Below, piece by piece: positions 1 to 6,477 of a stretch of DNA of 17,244 nt. This stretch comes from Holosporales bacterium (GTDB lineage Bacteria; Pseudomonadota; Alphaproteobacteria; BNTO01). The stretch lies in NCBI GenBank assembly GCA_031270515.1, contig JAISXM010000027.1, positions 1 through 17,244 on the forward strand, in the 5' to 3' direction. The position numbers and the translations under genes were made by a program. Within the stretch, counting starts at the first letter, position 1. Each line of letters begins with the position of its first letter. Below the pieces are notes generated by a model. The model saw nothing but the letters and a program-made list of their open reading frames with translations. It was not told where the DNA came from and searched no databases.

Positions 1-708
1 CCACTTTTTTTTAGGAAAGAAATCCGACCCTATTTTCCCTTCAAATATTTCCTTATTGCGCGGATCCTTTAATATCAGAGCGAGTTGTTCGTCATTAAAT
101 CCGCCATCATACGAGAGAGTATCGTCCATTCGAGTGGCGCTTCTGTATGTTTGCGCGGCTTGGTTTTCTTCTGGATTGGGGGCTTCACCTTTATCCGCAT
201 TAGGTAAGTTATCCGCATTAGGTAAGTCTGTCGCAGTAAAAGATGGGCCCATTTGTGGAAATTTTGGAAACGACTCCTCTGCAAGCTCGCTATCACGCGT
301 TCCCAACTGTGGACTATCGCCATCACGCTGTCGAAACTGTGGATCCTCGCCATCGCGCTGTCGAAACTGTGGCCCCTCGCCATCGCGCGGCCCCAATTGT
401 GGACCCCCATCCCGCGACGCATCCGCCGTATTAAGCAATAGCGACGGCCCCTGCTGGTACTTATCGTCAAGCTCTTGCATGATTTTTTGCAATTTCTTGA
501 GATTTTCGGCACGGTTATATATTCCCGAATCATCAGGGGCCTGGTGCCACCAGCGGTGACGGCACTGCCCGCACTCGAACCACCACCCTGAGTCCCCCGA
601 CTGCGTCATCACAGGATCAGGCAACACGCCAACGTGAAGAGGCACCGCGCATTTGGGGCAAACCACTGACATCCCGCTGAGTTTGTTATCAGAAGACAAA
701 TTGTTCAT
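1..708 (-). CDS. Zinc-ribbon (MJ0042-like) protein, 3' end beyond window
   Basis: The frame is open from the ATG at 708 to the window edge (236 codons seen), so the C-terminus is missing. Residues 17-49 form a zinc ribbon: CPKC (C17, C20) and CGQC (C46, C49) followed by HRWW, the pattern of the MJ0042 zinc-ribbon family common in alphaproteobacteria. After it come a short charged helix (about 65-83), four 10-residue repeats of the type RQRDGEDPQF (about 97-137) and a doubled LPNADN. No membrane segment is visible in the part present. The start lies 14 bases after the rpoZ stop, so it is probably translated from the rpoZ transcript. Ribbons of this family are thought to bind metal, perhaps nucleic acid. 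The exact role is unknown, and the repeat linker suggests a scaffold or envelope protein. Confidence 0.75.
   Translation of the reverse strand, partial: MNNLSSDNKLSGMSVVCPKCAVPLHVGVLPDPVMTQSGDSGWWFECGQCRHRWWHQAPDDSGIYNRAENLKKLQKIMQELDDKYQQGPSLLLNTADASRDGGPQLGPRDGEGPQFRQRDGEDPQFRQRDGDSPQLGTRDSELAEESFPKFPQMGPSFTATDLPNADNLPNADKGEAPNPEENQAAQTYRSATRMDDTLSYDGGFNDEQLALILKDPRNKEIFEGKIGSDFFPKKKW
191..226. repeat. Perfect 18-bp tandem duplication
   Basis: TTATCCGCATTAGGTAAG occurs twice head to tail (191-208, 209-226) inside the zinc-ribbon gene and encodes a doubled LPNADN. The copies are identical, which suggests a recent in-frame slippage. Confidence 0.85.
301..420. repeat. 30-bp minisatellite, four units, in zinc-ribbon gene
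   Basis: Four 30-base units (301-330, 331-360, 361-390, 391-420) encode decapeptides of the type RQRDGEDPQF in the reverse frame. The two central units are nearly identical and the outer ones more diverged, the usual pattern of internal expansion. Unit length is a multiple of three, so copy number changes keep the frame. Confidence 0.85.
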
Positions 709-722
709 TCTCGGGGGCCGGC

Positions 723-1097
723 TTACTCGTCCTCCAACTCGTCAAAATCGTCTTCGATTGAAGAAAAAATTGGCACTTCAACCACCTCTATATCCTGCAG
801 ATGTGACGTTTCTTCCGTCAACATAACATGCCGCAGCTCTTCATCGTGCGTATCCTGAGATGAAAAACCGTAACTCTGGTGACCAAGATACGACAACAGT
901 CGTTCTTCTAACTTGTCCGTCGCCACTGCGCCGTCAGCTATTTCGCGCAGCGCTATTACCGGATTCTTATCATTATCCCGCGGAACCGCCGGCGACGTTC
1001 CAGACGACAGCTCCCTTGCCCTATGCGTCGATAGCAGGACCAGCTTAAAGCGGTTAGGAACCACTTTCATACAATCTTCAACAGTTACACGTGCCAC
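723..1097 (-). CDS. rpoZ: RNA polymerase omega subunit
   Basis: Omega binds the beta' subunit and helps assemble and stabilise RNA polymerase. The first 65 residues (VARVTVEDCM.., then VPNRFKLVLLSTHRARELSSG and DNDKNPVIALREIADG) match the conserved omega core. I start it at the GTG at 1097, which gives 124 residues. The frame stays open upstream to an ATG at 1343, but that extension is not omega-like and would overlap the divergent gene. After the core the protein carries about 60 acidic residues ending EDDFDELEDE; acidic tails are known in alphaproteobacterial omega. A GGAGGG lies 21 bases upstream, too far for ideal ribosome binding, so translation may be leaderless-like. The zinc-ribbon gene follows after 14 bases. 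Confidence 0.92.
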   Translation of the reverse strand: MARVTVEDCMKVVPNRFKLVLLSTHRARELSSGTSPAVPRDNDKNPVIALREIADGAVATDKLEERLLSYLGHQSYGFSSQDTHDEELRHVMLTEETSHLQDIEVVEVPIFSSIEDDFDELEDE

Positions 1098-1128
1098 GAT
1101 ATGCCAATAGCCAAAACACCCTCCGTCG

Positions 1129-1157
1129 ATTTTAGAAGATGCGCGGCTTTCGTTCAA
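1129..1157 (-). promoter_or_regulatory. Sigma70-type promoter of rpoZ
   Basis: On the minus strand TTGAAC (1157-1152) is followed after exactly 17 bases by TAAAAT (1134-1129). The expected transcription start is near 1122, about 25 bases before the rpoZ GTG. This is one of the best promoter matches in the window. Confidence 0.6.
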
Positions 1158-1182
1158 TATATATTTGTATTTGTGCAGGTTC

Positions 1183-1216
1183 TGTGTAGGTTGTGTAGGG
1201 TGTGTAGGTGTGTAGG
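1183..1216. repeat. Four copies of TGTGTAGG between divergent promoters
   Basis: TGTGTAGG occurs at 1183, 1192, 1201 and 1209 (spacing 9, 9, 8). The array lies between the rpoZ promoter (upstream of its -35) and the divergent pseudokinase promoter (13 bases upstream of its -35). The layout suits an activator or repressor array, but it may simply be microsatellite slippage. A single TGTGTAGG also occurs upstream of tRNA-Gly (minus strand, 10533-10526). Confidence 0.6.
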
Positions 1217-1229
1217 GTCGCAAAGGTGC

Positions 1230-1258
1230 TTGACTTTCGAAGCATGAAACGCTACCAT
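1230..1258 (+). promoter_or_regulatory. Sigma70-type promoter of secreted pseudokinase 1
   Basis: TTGACT (1230-1235), 17 bases, TACCAT (1253-1258), followed by the ATG at 1291. No clear Shine-Dalgarno sequence stands before the ATG. Confidence 0.45.
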
Positions 1259-1290
1259 TAGACAGTGCTTCATCACTCTTTCTTAATTTC

Positions 1291-2529
1291 ATGAAAAACT
1301 TTACTTCAATAAAACTTATTAAACACTTGCTGCTATATCCCACTATATTGCTGGCTCTTCCTACGGTTGAATTGGGATTTACCGCTCAAGCAGCGGCGGA
1401 CGCCGCGGAAACTCGAAGCGATCCTCAGCGTATTCAGCGGAAGGATCTCACGTCTCATAAAATGATGCCAGGTTATAAAAGACTCGGTATTATGCATAAG
1501 GTAGTCGTGCGGAATGGTACTGAGCTGTACACAGCCAAGTATTGTTACGATGAGGAGGAAGCAGAGCGGCTGTGCAAATCTTTGAGGGAAGCGCTCGTTA
1601 GATTTGCAAGAACCCAAATTTTTGGGGCTGCTCCAATACCATTCTATTGTGATCCTATACCTGGCCATGGCGTAGTTATTGTTCAGCAGCATTTTGAATG
1701 TTGTTTGAAAGATATATTGGCTCGTCGAGCCGATGGGCCGGATGAGATGGGTCAACCTGATCCTACGACACTTGAAAAAGTAATGTTTCAGACCGCGTAT
1801 GCGTTGATTGACGCGCAGGAACATGGTTATGTTCATGATTCTCTTAGGCCTAATAAAATTTACATTGATGACGAGGGAAATGTACAAATCAAAGGGTGGA
1901 TCGATGCTTCCCTATTACGTATAAGGTGCGTTCCTTCAGAGAGAGTGGGAGATAGGCGCTATACGGCCCCTGATGTGTACTTCCCTTATTGGCGCTGGCC
2001 AATTGAAAAACAAGCAAAGCAGCAAGTGTATTCGCTAGCGCTTATTATTATGGAATTAATTGGTATGCCACTTCTTGCAGAGGCTTGCAGAACCCTTGCT
2101 GATAGTGGATCAAGTGAAGTCCCAAATCTTGCGAAATTTCCTCAGGAAATTCTTGGCAAAAACATTCCTTTTGTCGAATTCCTTGTTAGGTGCGTAATAA
2201 GCCCAGTTGATACGCGCCCAACACTTAGTGATTTCTTCTATGCGTTAGTGGAGCACCGCAATCACTGTGTGCCTGGTGCAAATGGTGGCGAGGCGCTTCG
2301 AGCATTTCTGGCAACGCCTCGTGTCGCTGCGCGTCTTAACGATAGCGCAAGGGCGCCTATTGATTTAGGAAGGTTGGCGGCTATGGCGGCGGAGCCAGAG
2401 CCTGCCGAGCCTGTAGCGGCGGCTCCCGAACCGGTTTTGTCTGCAGTGGCGGAGTCAGAGCCTGCCGAGCCTGTAGCGGCGGCTCCCGAACCGGCTTTGT
2501 CTGCAGTGGCGGAGCCAGAGCCTGCCTAG
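1291..2529 (+). CDS. Secreted protein-kinase-like protein, predicted pseudokinase 1
   Basis: Residues 1-33 look like a Sec signal peptide (MKNFTSIKLIK, hydrophobic LLLYPTILLALP, cleavage near AQA/A). Residues about 60-325 follow the order of a eukaryotic-type kinase fold. The ATP-binding lysine position is kept in YTAKY (K83). The catalytic loop reads VHDSLRPNKIYID (182-194) where HRDLKPEN is expected, so the catalytic Asp is replaced by Ser. DFG reads GWI (202-204), so the metal-binding Asp is also gone. APE appears as APD (226-228) and the late Arg is present in DTRPT (R309). I therefore infer a non-catalytic pseudokinase, perhaps a binding or scaffold effector. The last 45 residues are Pro/Ala/Glu repeats, cut by a TAG within a repeat tract that runs on past the stop. 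The upstream rpoZ is divergent; a small secreted protein follows. Confidence 0.7.
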   Translation: MKNFTSIKLIKHLLLYPTILLALPTVELGFTAQAAADAAETRSDPQRIQRKDLTSHKMMPGYKRLGIMHKVVVRNGTELYTAKYCYDEEEAERLCKSLREALVRFARTQIFGAAPIPFYCDPIPGHGVVIVQQHFECCLKDILARRADGPDEMGQPDPTTLEKVMFQTAYALIDAQEHGYVHDSLRPNKIYIDDEGNVQIKGWIDASLLRIRCVPSERVGDRRYTAPDVYFPYWRWPIEKQAKQQVYSLALIIMELIGMPLLAEACRTLADSGSSEVPNLAKFPQEILGKNIPFVEFLVRCVISPVDTRPTLSDFFYALVEHRNHCVPGANGGEALRAFLATPRVAARLNDSARAPIDLGRLAAMAAEPEPAEPVAAAPEPVLSAVAESEPAEPVAAAPEPALSAVAEPEPA

Positions 2530-2639
2530 CCTGCAGCCGTGGTTCCCGGACCAGCTTAGCCTGCAGTGGTGGAACCAGAGCCTGCCTAGCCTGCAGCCGT
2601 GGCTCCGGACCAGCTTAGCCTGCGGCGGCGGATCCAGAG
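2401..2639. repeat. 60-bp tandem repeat, four units plus a partial fifth, spanning the pseudokinase stop
   Basis: Units at 2401-2460, 2461-2520, 2521-2580 and 2581-2639 begin with CCTGCC(G/T)AGCCTG; a partial fifth follows. Units 1 and 2 are almost identical and coding. Units 3 and 4 share the same GAG-to-TAG change and resemble each other more than units 1 and 2. Unit 4 lacks one base. This suggests that a mutated unit was itself duplicated. Confidence 0.85.
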
Positions 2640-2762
2640 CCACCTGATCCTGTAGCCGTGGTTGGTGTGATTGGCTATAGAAAGACACGAAATTGCGTTA
2701 ACAGACAGAAAAAACGACTTGACAGATATCCTCAATGGATGACAGAATTCAGTCAAGCTTAA
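2530..2762 (+). pseudogene. Decayed 3' end of pseudokinase 1
   Basis: Past the TAG at 2527-2529 the repeats go on in the same frame with further TAG codons. After a single-base loss in unit 4 the frame shifts. From 2640 that shifted frame stays open for 40 codons to a TAA at 2760-2762: PPDPVAVVGVIG, then a basic stretch with NRQKKRLDRYPQW and FSQA at the end. The simplest reading is that the ancestral protein was about 75 residues longer and lost its tail by nonsense mutation and a frameshift. Chance openness of 40 codons cannot be excluded. Confidence 0.5.
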
Positions 2763-2786
2763 TTATTACTAATAGAAAAGAATACT

Positions 2787-3065
2787 ATGAAAAAAATTAT
2801 CGCAATGGCGCTCGTCGCCTTCAGTTACACCCAAGCCGTATCTTCCGAACCCCCCGCTCCTTCCAGACATCCCGCTAGAACGTGTACAGTAGACCTTCCT
2901 AACGGACTATCCCTGGTGTACCCGCTAGATGAGATTGGATATTTGACTGGGGACGCAGTGCTTTGTAGTAGAGCAGACCCCGCATCTGACGACTTAGTCG
3001 GTGCAACAATCCTCGGGCTGTATCCACATTCAAGAGAGGGGGATTCAAGAGAGGGGGAAGGTTGA
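2787..3065 (+). CDS. Small secreted hypothetical protein
   Basis: This is a 92-residue protein with a clear signal peptide (MKKIIAMALVAFSYTQAVSS, cleavage near residue 20) and a mature part of about 72 residues with two cysteines (TCTVDL and LCSRAD), which could form a disulfide in the periplasm or outside the cell. I do not recognise a family. The C-terminus SREGDSREGEG comes from a perfect 15-bp duplication and looks unnatural. A GAAAAGAA stretch precedes the ATG, and TTGACA at 2719-2724 lies upstream. It follows pseudokinase 1 on the same strand. It may be an effector of the same set, or a gene broken at the G-rich duplication (see the next region). Confidence 0.55.
   Translation: MKKIIAMALVAFSYTQAVSSEPPAPSRHPARTCTVDLPNGLSLVYPLDEIGYLTGDAVLCSRADPASDDLVGATILGLYPHSREGDSREGEG
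3028..3057. repeat. Perfect 15-bp duplication ending in a G run
   Basis: ATTCAAGAGAGGGGG occurs at 3028-3042 and 3043-3057. It lies eight bases before the stop of the small secreted gene. Each copy ends in five G, a slippage-prone run. Confidence 0.9.
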
Positions 3066-3335
3066 GCGCGCTCGTCAGTATGATATGGGAGCCCGTGGTG
3101 ACATTGTTCCTAACTGCAAAAGCGGATTTTCTAATCGAAGGAAGCGGATTTCCGCAACGTTAATTTCTGCTGATGTTGAATCGCCAGCTTGAGGACGACA
3201 CGCAAACTATGATACATTTACATTACGTGCGTTAATACAAAGCAAATGAGCGTTACGCCTCGTCATAAAATAGCATGATTGCCGCTAAGGACGGTCAGCA
3301 TATTCATCGCGCGAGACGCAACAATAGGAGTCGTT
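3066..3335 (+). other. Intergenic region before rplI, possible frameshifted gene tail
   Basis: No intact gene is visible. A frame one base off the preceding gene stays open to 3192 (VERARQYDMGARGDIVPNC.. to ..VESPA) and could be the original tail of the small secreted protein if the G run slipped. A TAAAAT at 3266-3271 is a possible -10 for rplI, without a convincing -35. rpsF and rpsR, the usual partners of rplI, are not upstream. Confidence 0.4.
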
Positions 3336-3881
3336 GTGAAAGTCATATTACTAAGCCGAGTTGAAAATCTGGGAACAATAGGAAGCGTTGTTTCTGTGAA
3401 AAATGGATATGCCAGAAACTTTTTGCTTCCCAAAAAGAAAGCGTTGCGAGCGTCTCCGGCGAATATCGCGTATCTAGAAACCCAAAAAGCGGTATTCGAA
3501 GCGGAGAACCTCCACAAAAAAGCCGAGGCTCAGGATCTGGCTACGCGGATGGATGGCTTGCTCATCAGCCTGATTCGACAGGCGGGCGAGGCGGGCAATT
3601 TGTTCGGTTCGGTGCGCAACACAGACGTCGCAGTTGCGGTCGCGGATGCTGGATATAAAATCCACAAAACGCAAGTTTGCATTCGTGCCCCGATTAAAAT
3701 GCTGGGCGTTCATACGGTAAAGGTGGAACTGCACCCAGAGGTTTTCGTCGACGTGAAGGTGAATGTGGCCCAGACGTCTGAGGAGGCAGAGGCGCAGCTT
3801 GCTACCTACATGGAGACACTGACCGCGCCAGTCGCGACAGCAGCTCCAACCGCGGAATTTGTGCCTGCTTCGGTGGAATGA
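3336..3881 (+). CDS. rplI: Large ribosomal subunit protein bL9
   Basis: bL9 binds 23S rRNA near the base of the L1 stalk. The N-terminal domain VKVILLSRVENLGTIGSVVSVKNGYARNFLLPKKKA.. is the family signature, followed by the long helix (ENLHKKAEAQDLA) and the C-terminal domain (GNLFGSVRNTDVA.., LGVHTVKVELHPEV). I choose the GTG at 3336 because AGGAG at 3326-3330 sits five bases upstream and the protein then begins exactly at the family start. This gives 181 residues, longer than the usual 150 because of an Ala/Thr/Glu-rich tail, a common alphaproteobacterial trait. The next gene overlaps it by four bases (ATGA), so the two are translationally coupled. Confidence 0.95.
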   Translation: MKVILLSRVENLGTIGSVVSVKNGYARNFLLPKKKALRASPANIAYLETQKAVFEAENLHKKAEAQDLATRMDGLLISLIRQAGEAGNLFGSVRNTDVAVAVADAGYKIHKTQVCIRAPIKMLGVHTVKVELHPEVFVDVKVNVAQTSEEAEAQLATYMETLTAPVATAAPTAEFVPASVE

Positions 3882-4840
3882 GCACCCTATACCTAATTGA
3901 CGCATCGGGGTTCATCTTTCGCGCGTTCTACGCGTTACCCGCGCTCACAAGTCCAAGCGGCGAGCCAGTAGGCGCGGTGTACGGCTTTTGTCACATGTTG
4001 ATGAAGTTGCGAAATATCATCGTAAACAGGATACCGAGCACCAGTAGCGCCCTGGATCCTCCGAATTCCGCGGGTGCCGGGGCCGGGACTACAGGGATGA
4101 CGGGTGCCGGAGCCGGGGTGACGAGGACCGGGACTGCAGGAGCAACGTTGTGGGCCGCGGTATTTGATGTGTCTCGTCACACGTTTCGCAGCGAAATTTG
4201 TCCATCATATAAAGCCAACAGAAAGGAAACGCCTCCTGAGTTGGCGTCCCAGTTCGGGCTAATCCGCGACGCTTGCACGGCGTTTGGGTGCGCAGTAAAA
4301 GAAGTCCCAAACTTTGAGGCAGATGACGTCATTGCCAGCTACGCCGCTCAAGCTCAGGCGCAAGGCATATCCGCGGTCATTGTGTCTTCGGACAAAGATT
4401 TTATGCAGCTATATCGACCGGGAGTCGAGATTTTTGATCCTCTAAAGTCTGCGTGGATAACAGAATCGCACATATACCAGAAATTTGGTGTCAAGCCGAA
4501 TCGTGTCGTCGACGTGCAGTCCCTCGCCGGGGATCCAACGGACGGCGTTGTGGGCGTGCCCGGCATTGGGATAAAAACAGCGGCCGAGTTGATCAACCAG
4601 TTCGGCTCATTGGATGTTTTGTTGGCGAACCTCCACACTATTTCGCAACGCAAACGCAAAGAGTTGATGTTGCAACATGTGCCCGACATACGTAAAGCGA
4701 AGGAACTGGTGACGCTGCGCGAAGATGTGCCTGTGGTTATCAATGAAGATGAGCTGCGCGTTCACAAAAAATTTACGTTAGATGAAGTAAACAATATATC
4801 TGCATTTTACAAAAAGCACGGTTTCTCGCAGAATGTGTAA
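3878..4840 (+). CDS. Stand-alone 5'-3' exonuclease (PolA N-terminal domain)
   Basis: The protein matches the flap/5'-3' exonuclease domain of DNA polymerase I, which removes RNA primers and flaps. Metal-binding acidic residues are in place: D8 (YLIDASG), D97 (VFD), D149/D150 (EADD), D172 and D174 (SSDKD), D219 and D222 (GDPTDG). The helix-hairpin-helix reads GVPGIGIKTA. It stops at residue 320, where the proofreading and polymerase domains would begin, and the next gene is unrelated, so this is a single-domain enzyme. Between residues 52 and 89 sits an unusual Gly/Ala/Thr insert (GAGAGTTGMTGAGAG), in the stretch between the first conserved block and VFD. The gene overlaps rplI by four bases. 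Whether a separate polymerase gene exists elsewhere cannot be seen. The symbol polA is not given because the polymerase is absent. Confidence 0.88.
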   Translation: MSTLYLIDASGFIFRAFYALPALTSPSGEPVGAVYGFCHMLMKLRNIIVNRIPSTSSALDPPNSAGAGAGTTGMTGAGAGVTRTGTAGATLWAAVFDVSRHTFRSEICPSYKANRKETPPELASQFGLIRDACTAFGCAVKEVPNFEADDVIASYAAQAQAQGISAVIVSSDKDFMQLYRPGVEIFDPLKSAWITESHIYQKFGVKPNRVVDVQSLAGDPTDGVVGVPGIGIKTAAELINQFGSLDVLLANLHTISQRKRKELMLQHVPDIRKAKELVTLREDVPVVINEDELRVHKKFTLDEVNNISAFYKKHGFSQNV

Positions 4841-4867
4841 GGGGGGACGTAAAGAACTGCAGAAACG

Positions 4868-6310
4868 ATGAATCGTGATAACGATGACCAGAAAAAAAAA
4901 CGCCGTCGCAGAAAAGTAGAAGAGGCGGTGCCTTTGGCGGATGAGCCTGGGGGAGGTCGCGAAAAAGGCAATATTGAGAAGATTGGAGATAGCGCGAGCA
5001 AAGCTGAGCTTGTGTACGTGAAGACGGTGCTTGAACAGATCAGGGAGTATGATCTTGCAAGTGCAGTGCGCGTGCTGAAAAAAATATCTGCAGTATTGAA
5101 TCAATGGACGGATGATGGAGGAAATGAGTCCGGGCGCGCGATTCTGGTTGATGGCGCTGCAAAGAATACTTGCGGGGCGAACAATACCAACGAATATAAC
5201 GACTCTAATAATACAAGTAGCACTAACGGCTCTGACAATAACGAACCTGAGAATGCAAGCGGATCAAATGGATCTGACAATATAAACGGACCCAACGATA
5301 CCGACGGCCCTACGCCACCACAGCGCTCCAAAACTCTGCAAACCATCGCCTATGGTGGCATCCAATTTCGCTCCACCGTGCGTCATGCTCGTCCGGGAAC
5401 GGCTCTGGACCGCGTGGAAATACGCCGACTGTCAGACGCAACTTTTCAGCCAGTGTTGTGGGTAAATTTCATCGGAGTTGCTGGCATTCAAGGGCCGCTG
5501 CCCACGATTTATACAGATCGCGCGTTTCGCAATATTCGCAACAAAGATTACGCGCTGGCGTCATTTCTGGACGTGTTTAATCACCGCGTCGTGCACATTT
5601 CGTATGACATGTACAAGTGGATTCCTGGGCACTCAATGGCCCCTCCAGGGGCGTCCGCGTTGGGGGACGTCATTCTCGCGCTGGCTGGCATTGCCCCAGG
5701 GGGGGCGCGCTATAATCCAGCCGCACACTCGGCGAATGAGCAAAGTTCTCTCTATTTTATTACTTATAAAACTCTGTTCTGGAAAAGGATTCGTTCCGCG
5801 TCTGCGTTAAAGCAAATGTTAATAAACTTTTTCAAAGTATACCGAGTCCCGACTTCCGAAGTCGCCTCTGGGGGGGCGCGCGAAAGTGGCTTGTCAAAAT
5901 TCATTCCTCTAGATAGCGTTGACGTTCATATCACGGAATATCGTGCAACTCCGGTTTCGGTTCCCAGCAAATACATGGCGACCCTTGGGACATCGCGAAC
6001 GCTGGGGAAGGATATTTTTTTAGGGAACAGAGTCTGGCGATATAATAAAATAGTTGAAATTACCATTTTGAATATCCCAGACGTTGCGTACGAGAGTTTT
6101 AATTGTTTTTCAAATGGGGAAAATTGGCGGCATTTGCGGCAAATGGTGACGAAATTTTTGCCATCAAATATAAAGGTGCGATATTTTGTGCAGGCAAATG
6201 CAGATGCAAAGAAACTGACAATATTAGGACATAGTCACAATTTAGGATTTAATACGTGGCTCGGAGTTGATGGCTCGAGTAATGTGCGCCTGCGAGTGTG
6301 TGCTCAGTAG
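4868..6310 (+). CDS. tssG: Type VI secretion baseplate subunit TssG
   Basis: TssG is a wedge component of the T6SS baseplate, with TssE, TssF and TssK. The signature stretch is present: WVNFIGVAGIQGPLP (198-212), then ALASFLDVFNHR (229-240). A second block reads LGTSRTLGKDIFLGNRVW (373-390), and the end has the typical LGFNTWLG (459-466). The protein is 480 residues, longer than the usual 330-350. The extra length is an N-terminal extension: a Lys/Arg-rich start (KKKRRRRK), a helix (about 45-80) and an Asn/Ser/Gly/Asp-rich linker (about 98-150), which is odd for this family. The gap to the exonuclease is 27 bases, so they may share a transcript. No other tss gene is in the window, so the T6SS locus is dispersed or this is a remnant. 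The ORF is intact. Confidence 0.85.
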   Translation: MNRDNDDQKKKRRRRKVEEAVPLADEPGGGREKGNIEKIGDSASKAELVYVKTVLEQIREYDLASAVRVLKKISAVLNQWTDDGGNESGRAILVDGAAKNTCGANNTNEYNDSNNTSSTNGSDNNEPENASGSNGSDNINGPNDTDGPTPPQRSKTLQTIAYGGIQFRSTVRHARPGTALDRVEIRRLSDATFQPVLWVNFIGVAGIQGPLPTIYTDRAFRNIRNKDYALASFLDVFNHRVVHISYDMYKWIPGHSMAPPGASALGDVILALAGIAPGGARYNPAAHSANEQSSLYFITYKTLFWKRIRSASALKQMLINFFKVYRVPTSEVASGGARESGLSKFIPLDSVDVHITEYRATPVSVPSKYMATLGTSRTLGKDIFLGNRVWRYNKIVEITILNIPDVAYESFNCFSNGENWRHLRQMVTKFLPSNIKVRYFVQANADAKKLTILGHSHNLGFNTWLGVDGSSNVRLRVCAQ

Positions 6311-6477
6311 GCGTTTCGCCAGTTGTAAAGTTGTGGATGTCAAATGTCTATAGGCAGATCTCTAGCGGTATACATGAAGAGTACGCTGTTTCAATACTTT
6401 TTGCGAAGGAATATAAACGCAATACTCGTGAATTGATTAAGCATTACCTGAAACGTTCAGCTGAATTGCAATGCCGC
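6311..6477. other. Spacer between convergent tssG and iscS
   Basis: No supported gene. An open frame starting inside tssG (6298) runs through this spacer and into iscS on the opposite strand, but it resembles nothing known. A perfect 10-bp palindrome TTCAGCTGAA lies at 6457-6466. No T-run terminator is seen. Confidence 0.4.

Noticed and set aside
1098..1343. N-terminal extension of rpoZ to an ATG at 1343
   Set aside because: The extension has no omega similarity, overlaps the divergent signal-peptide gene, covers the TGTGTAGG array and the rpoZ promoter, and the omega family begins at the ARVTVED segment.
2527..2580. TAG as a sense codon in pseudokinase 1
   Set aside because: iscS and the atpI-like gene end at TAG in the expected place, so TAG is a normal stop; decay of the repeat explains the data better.
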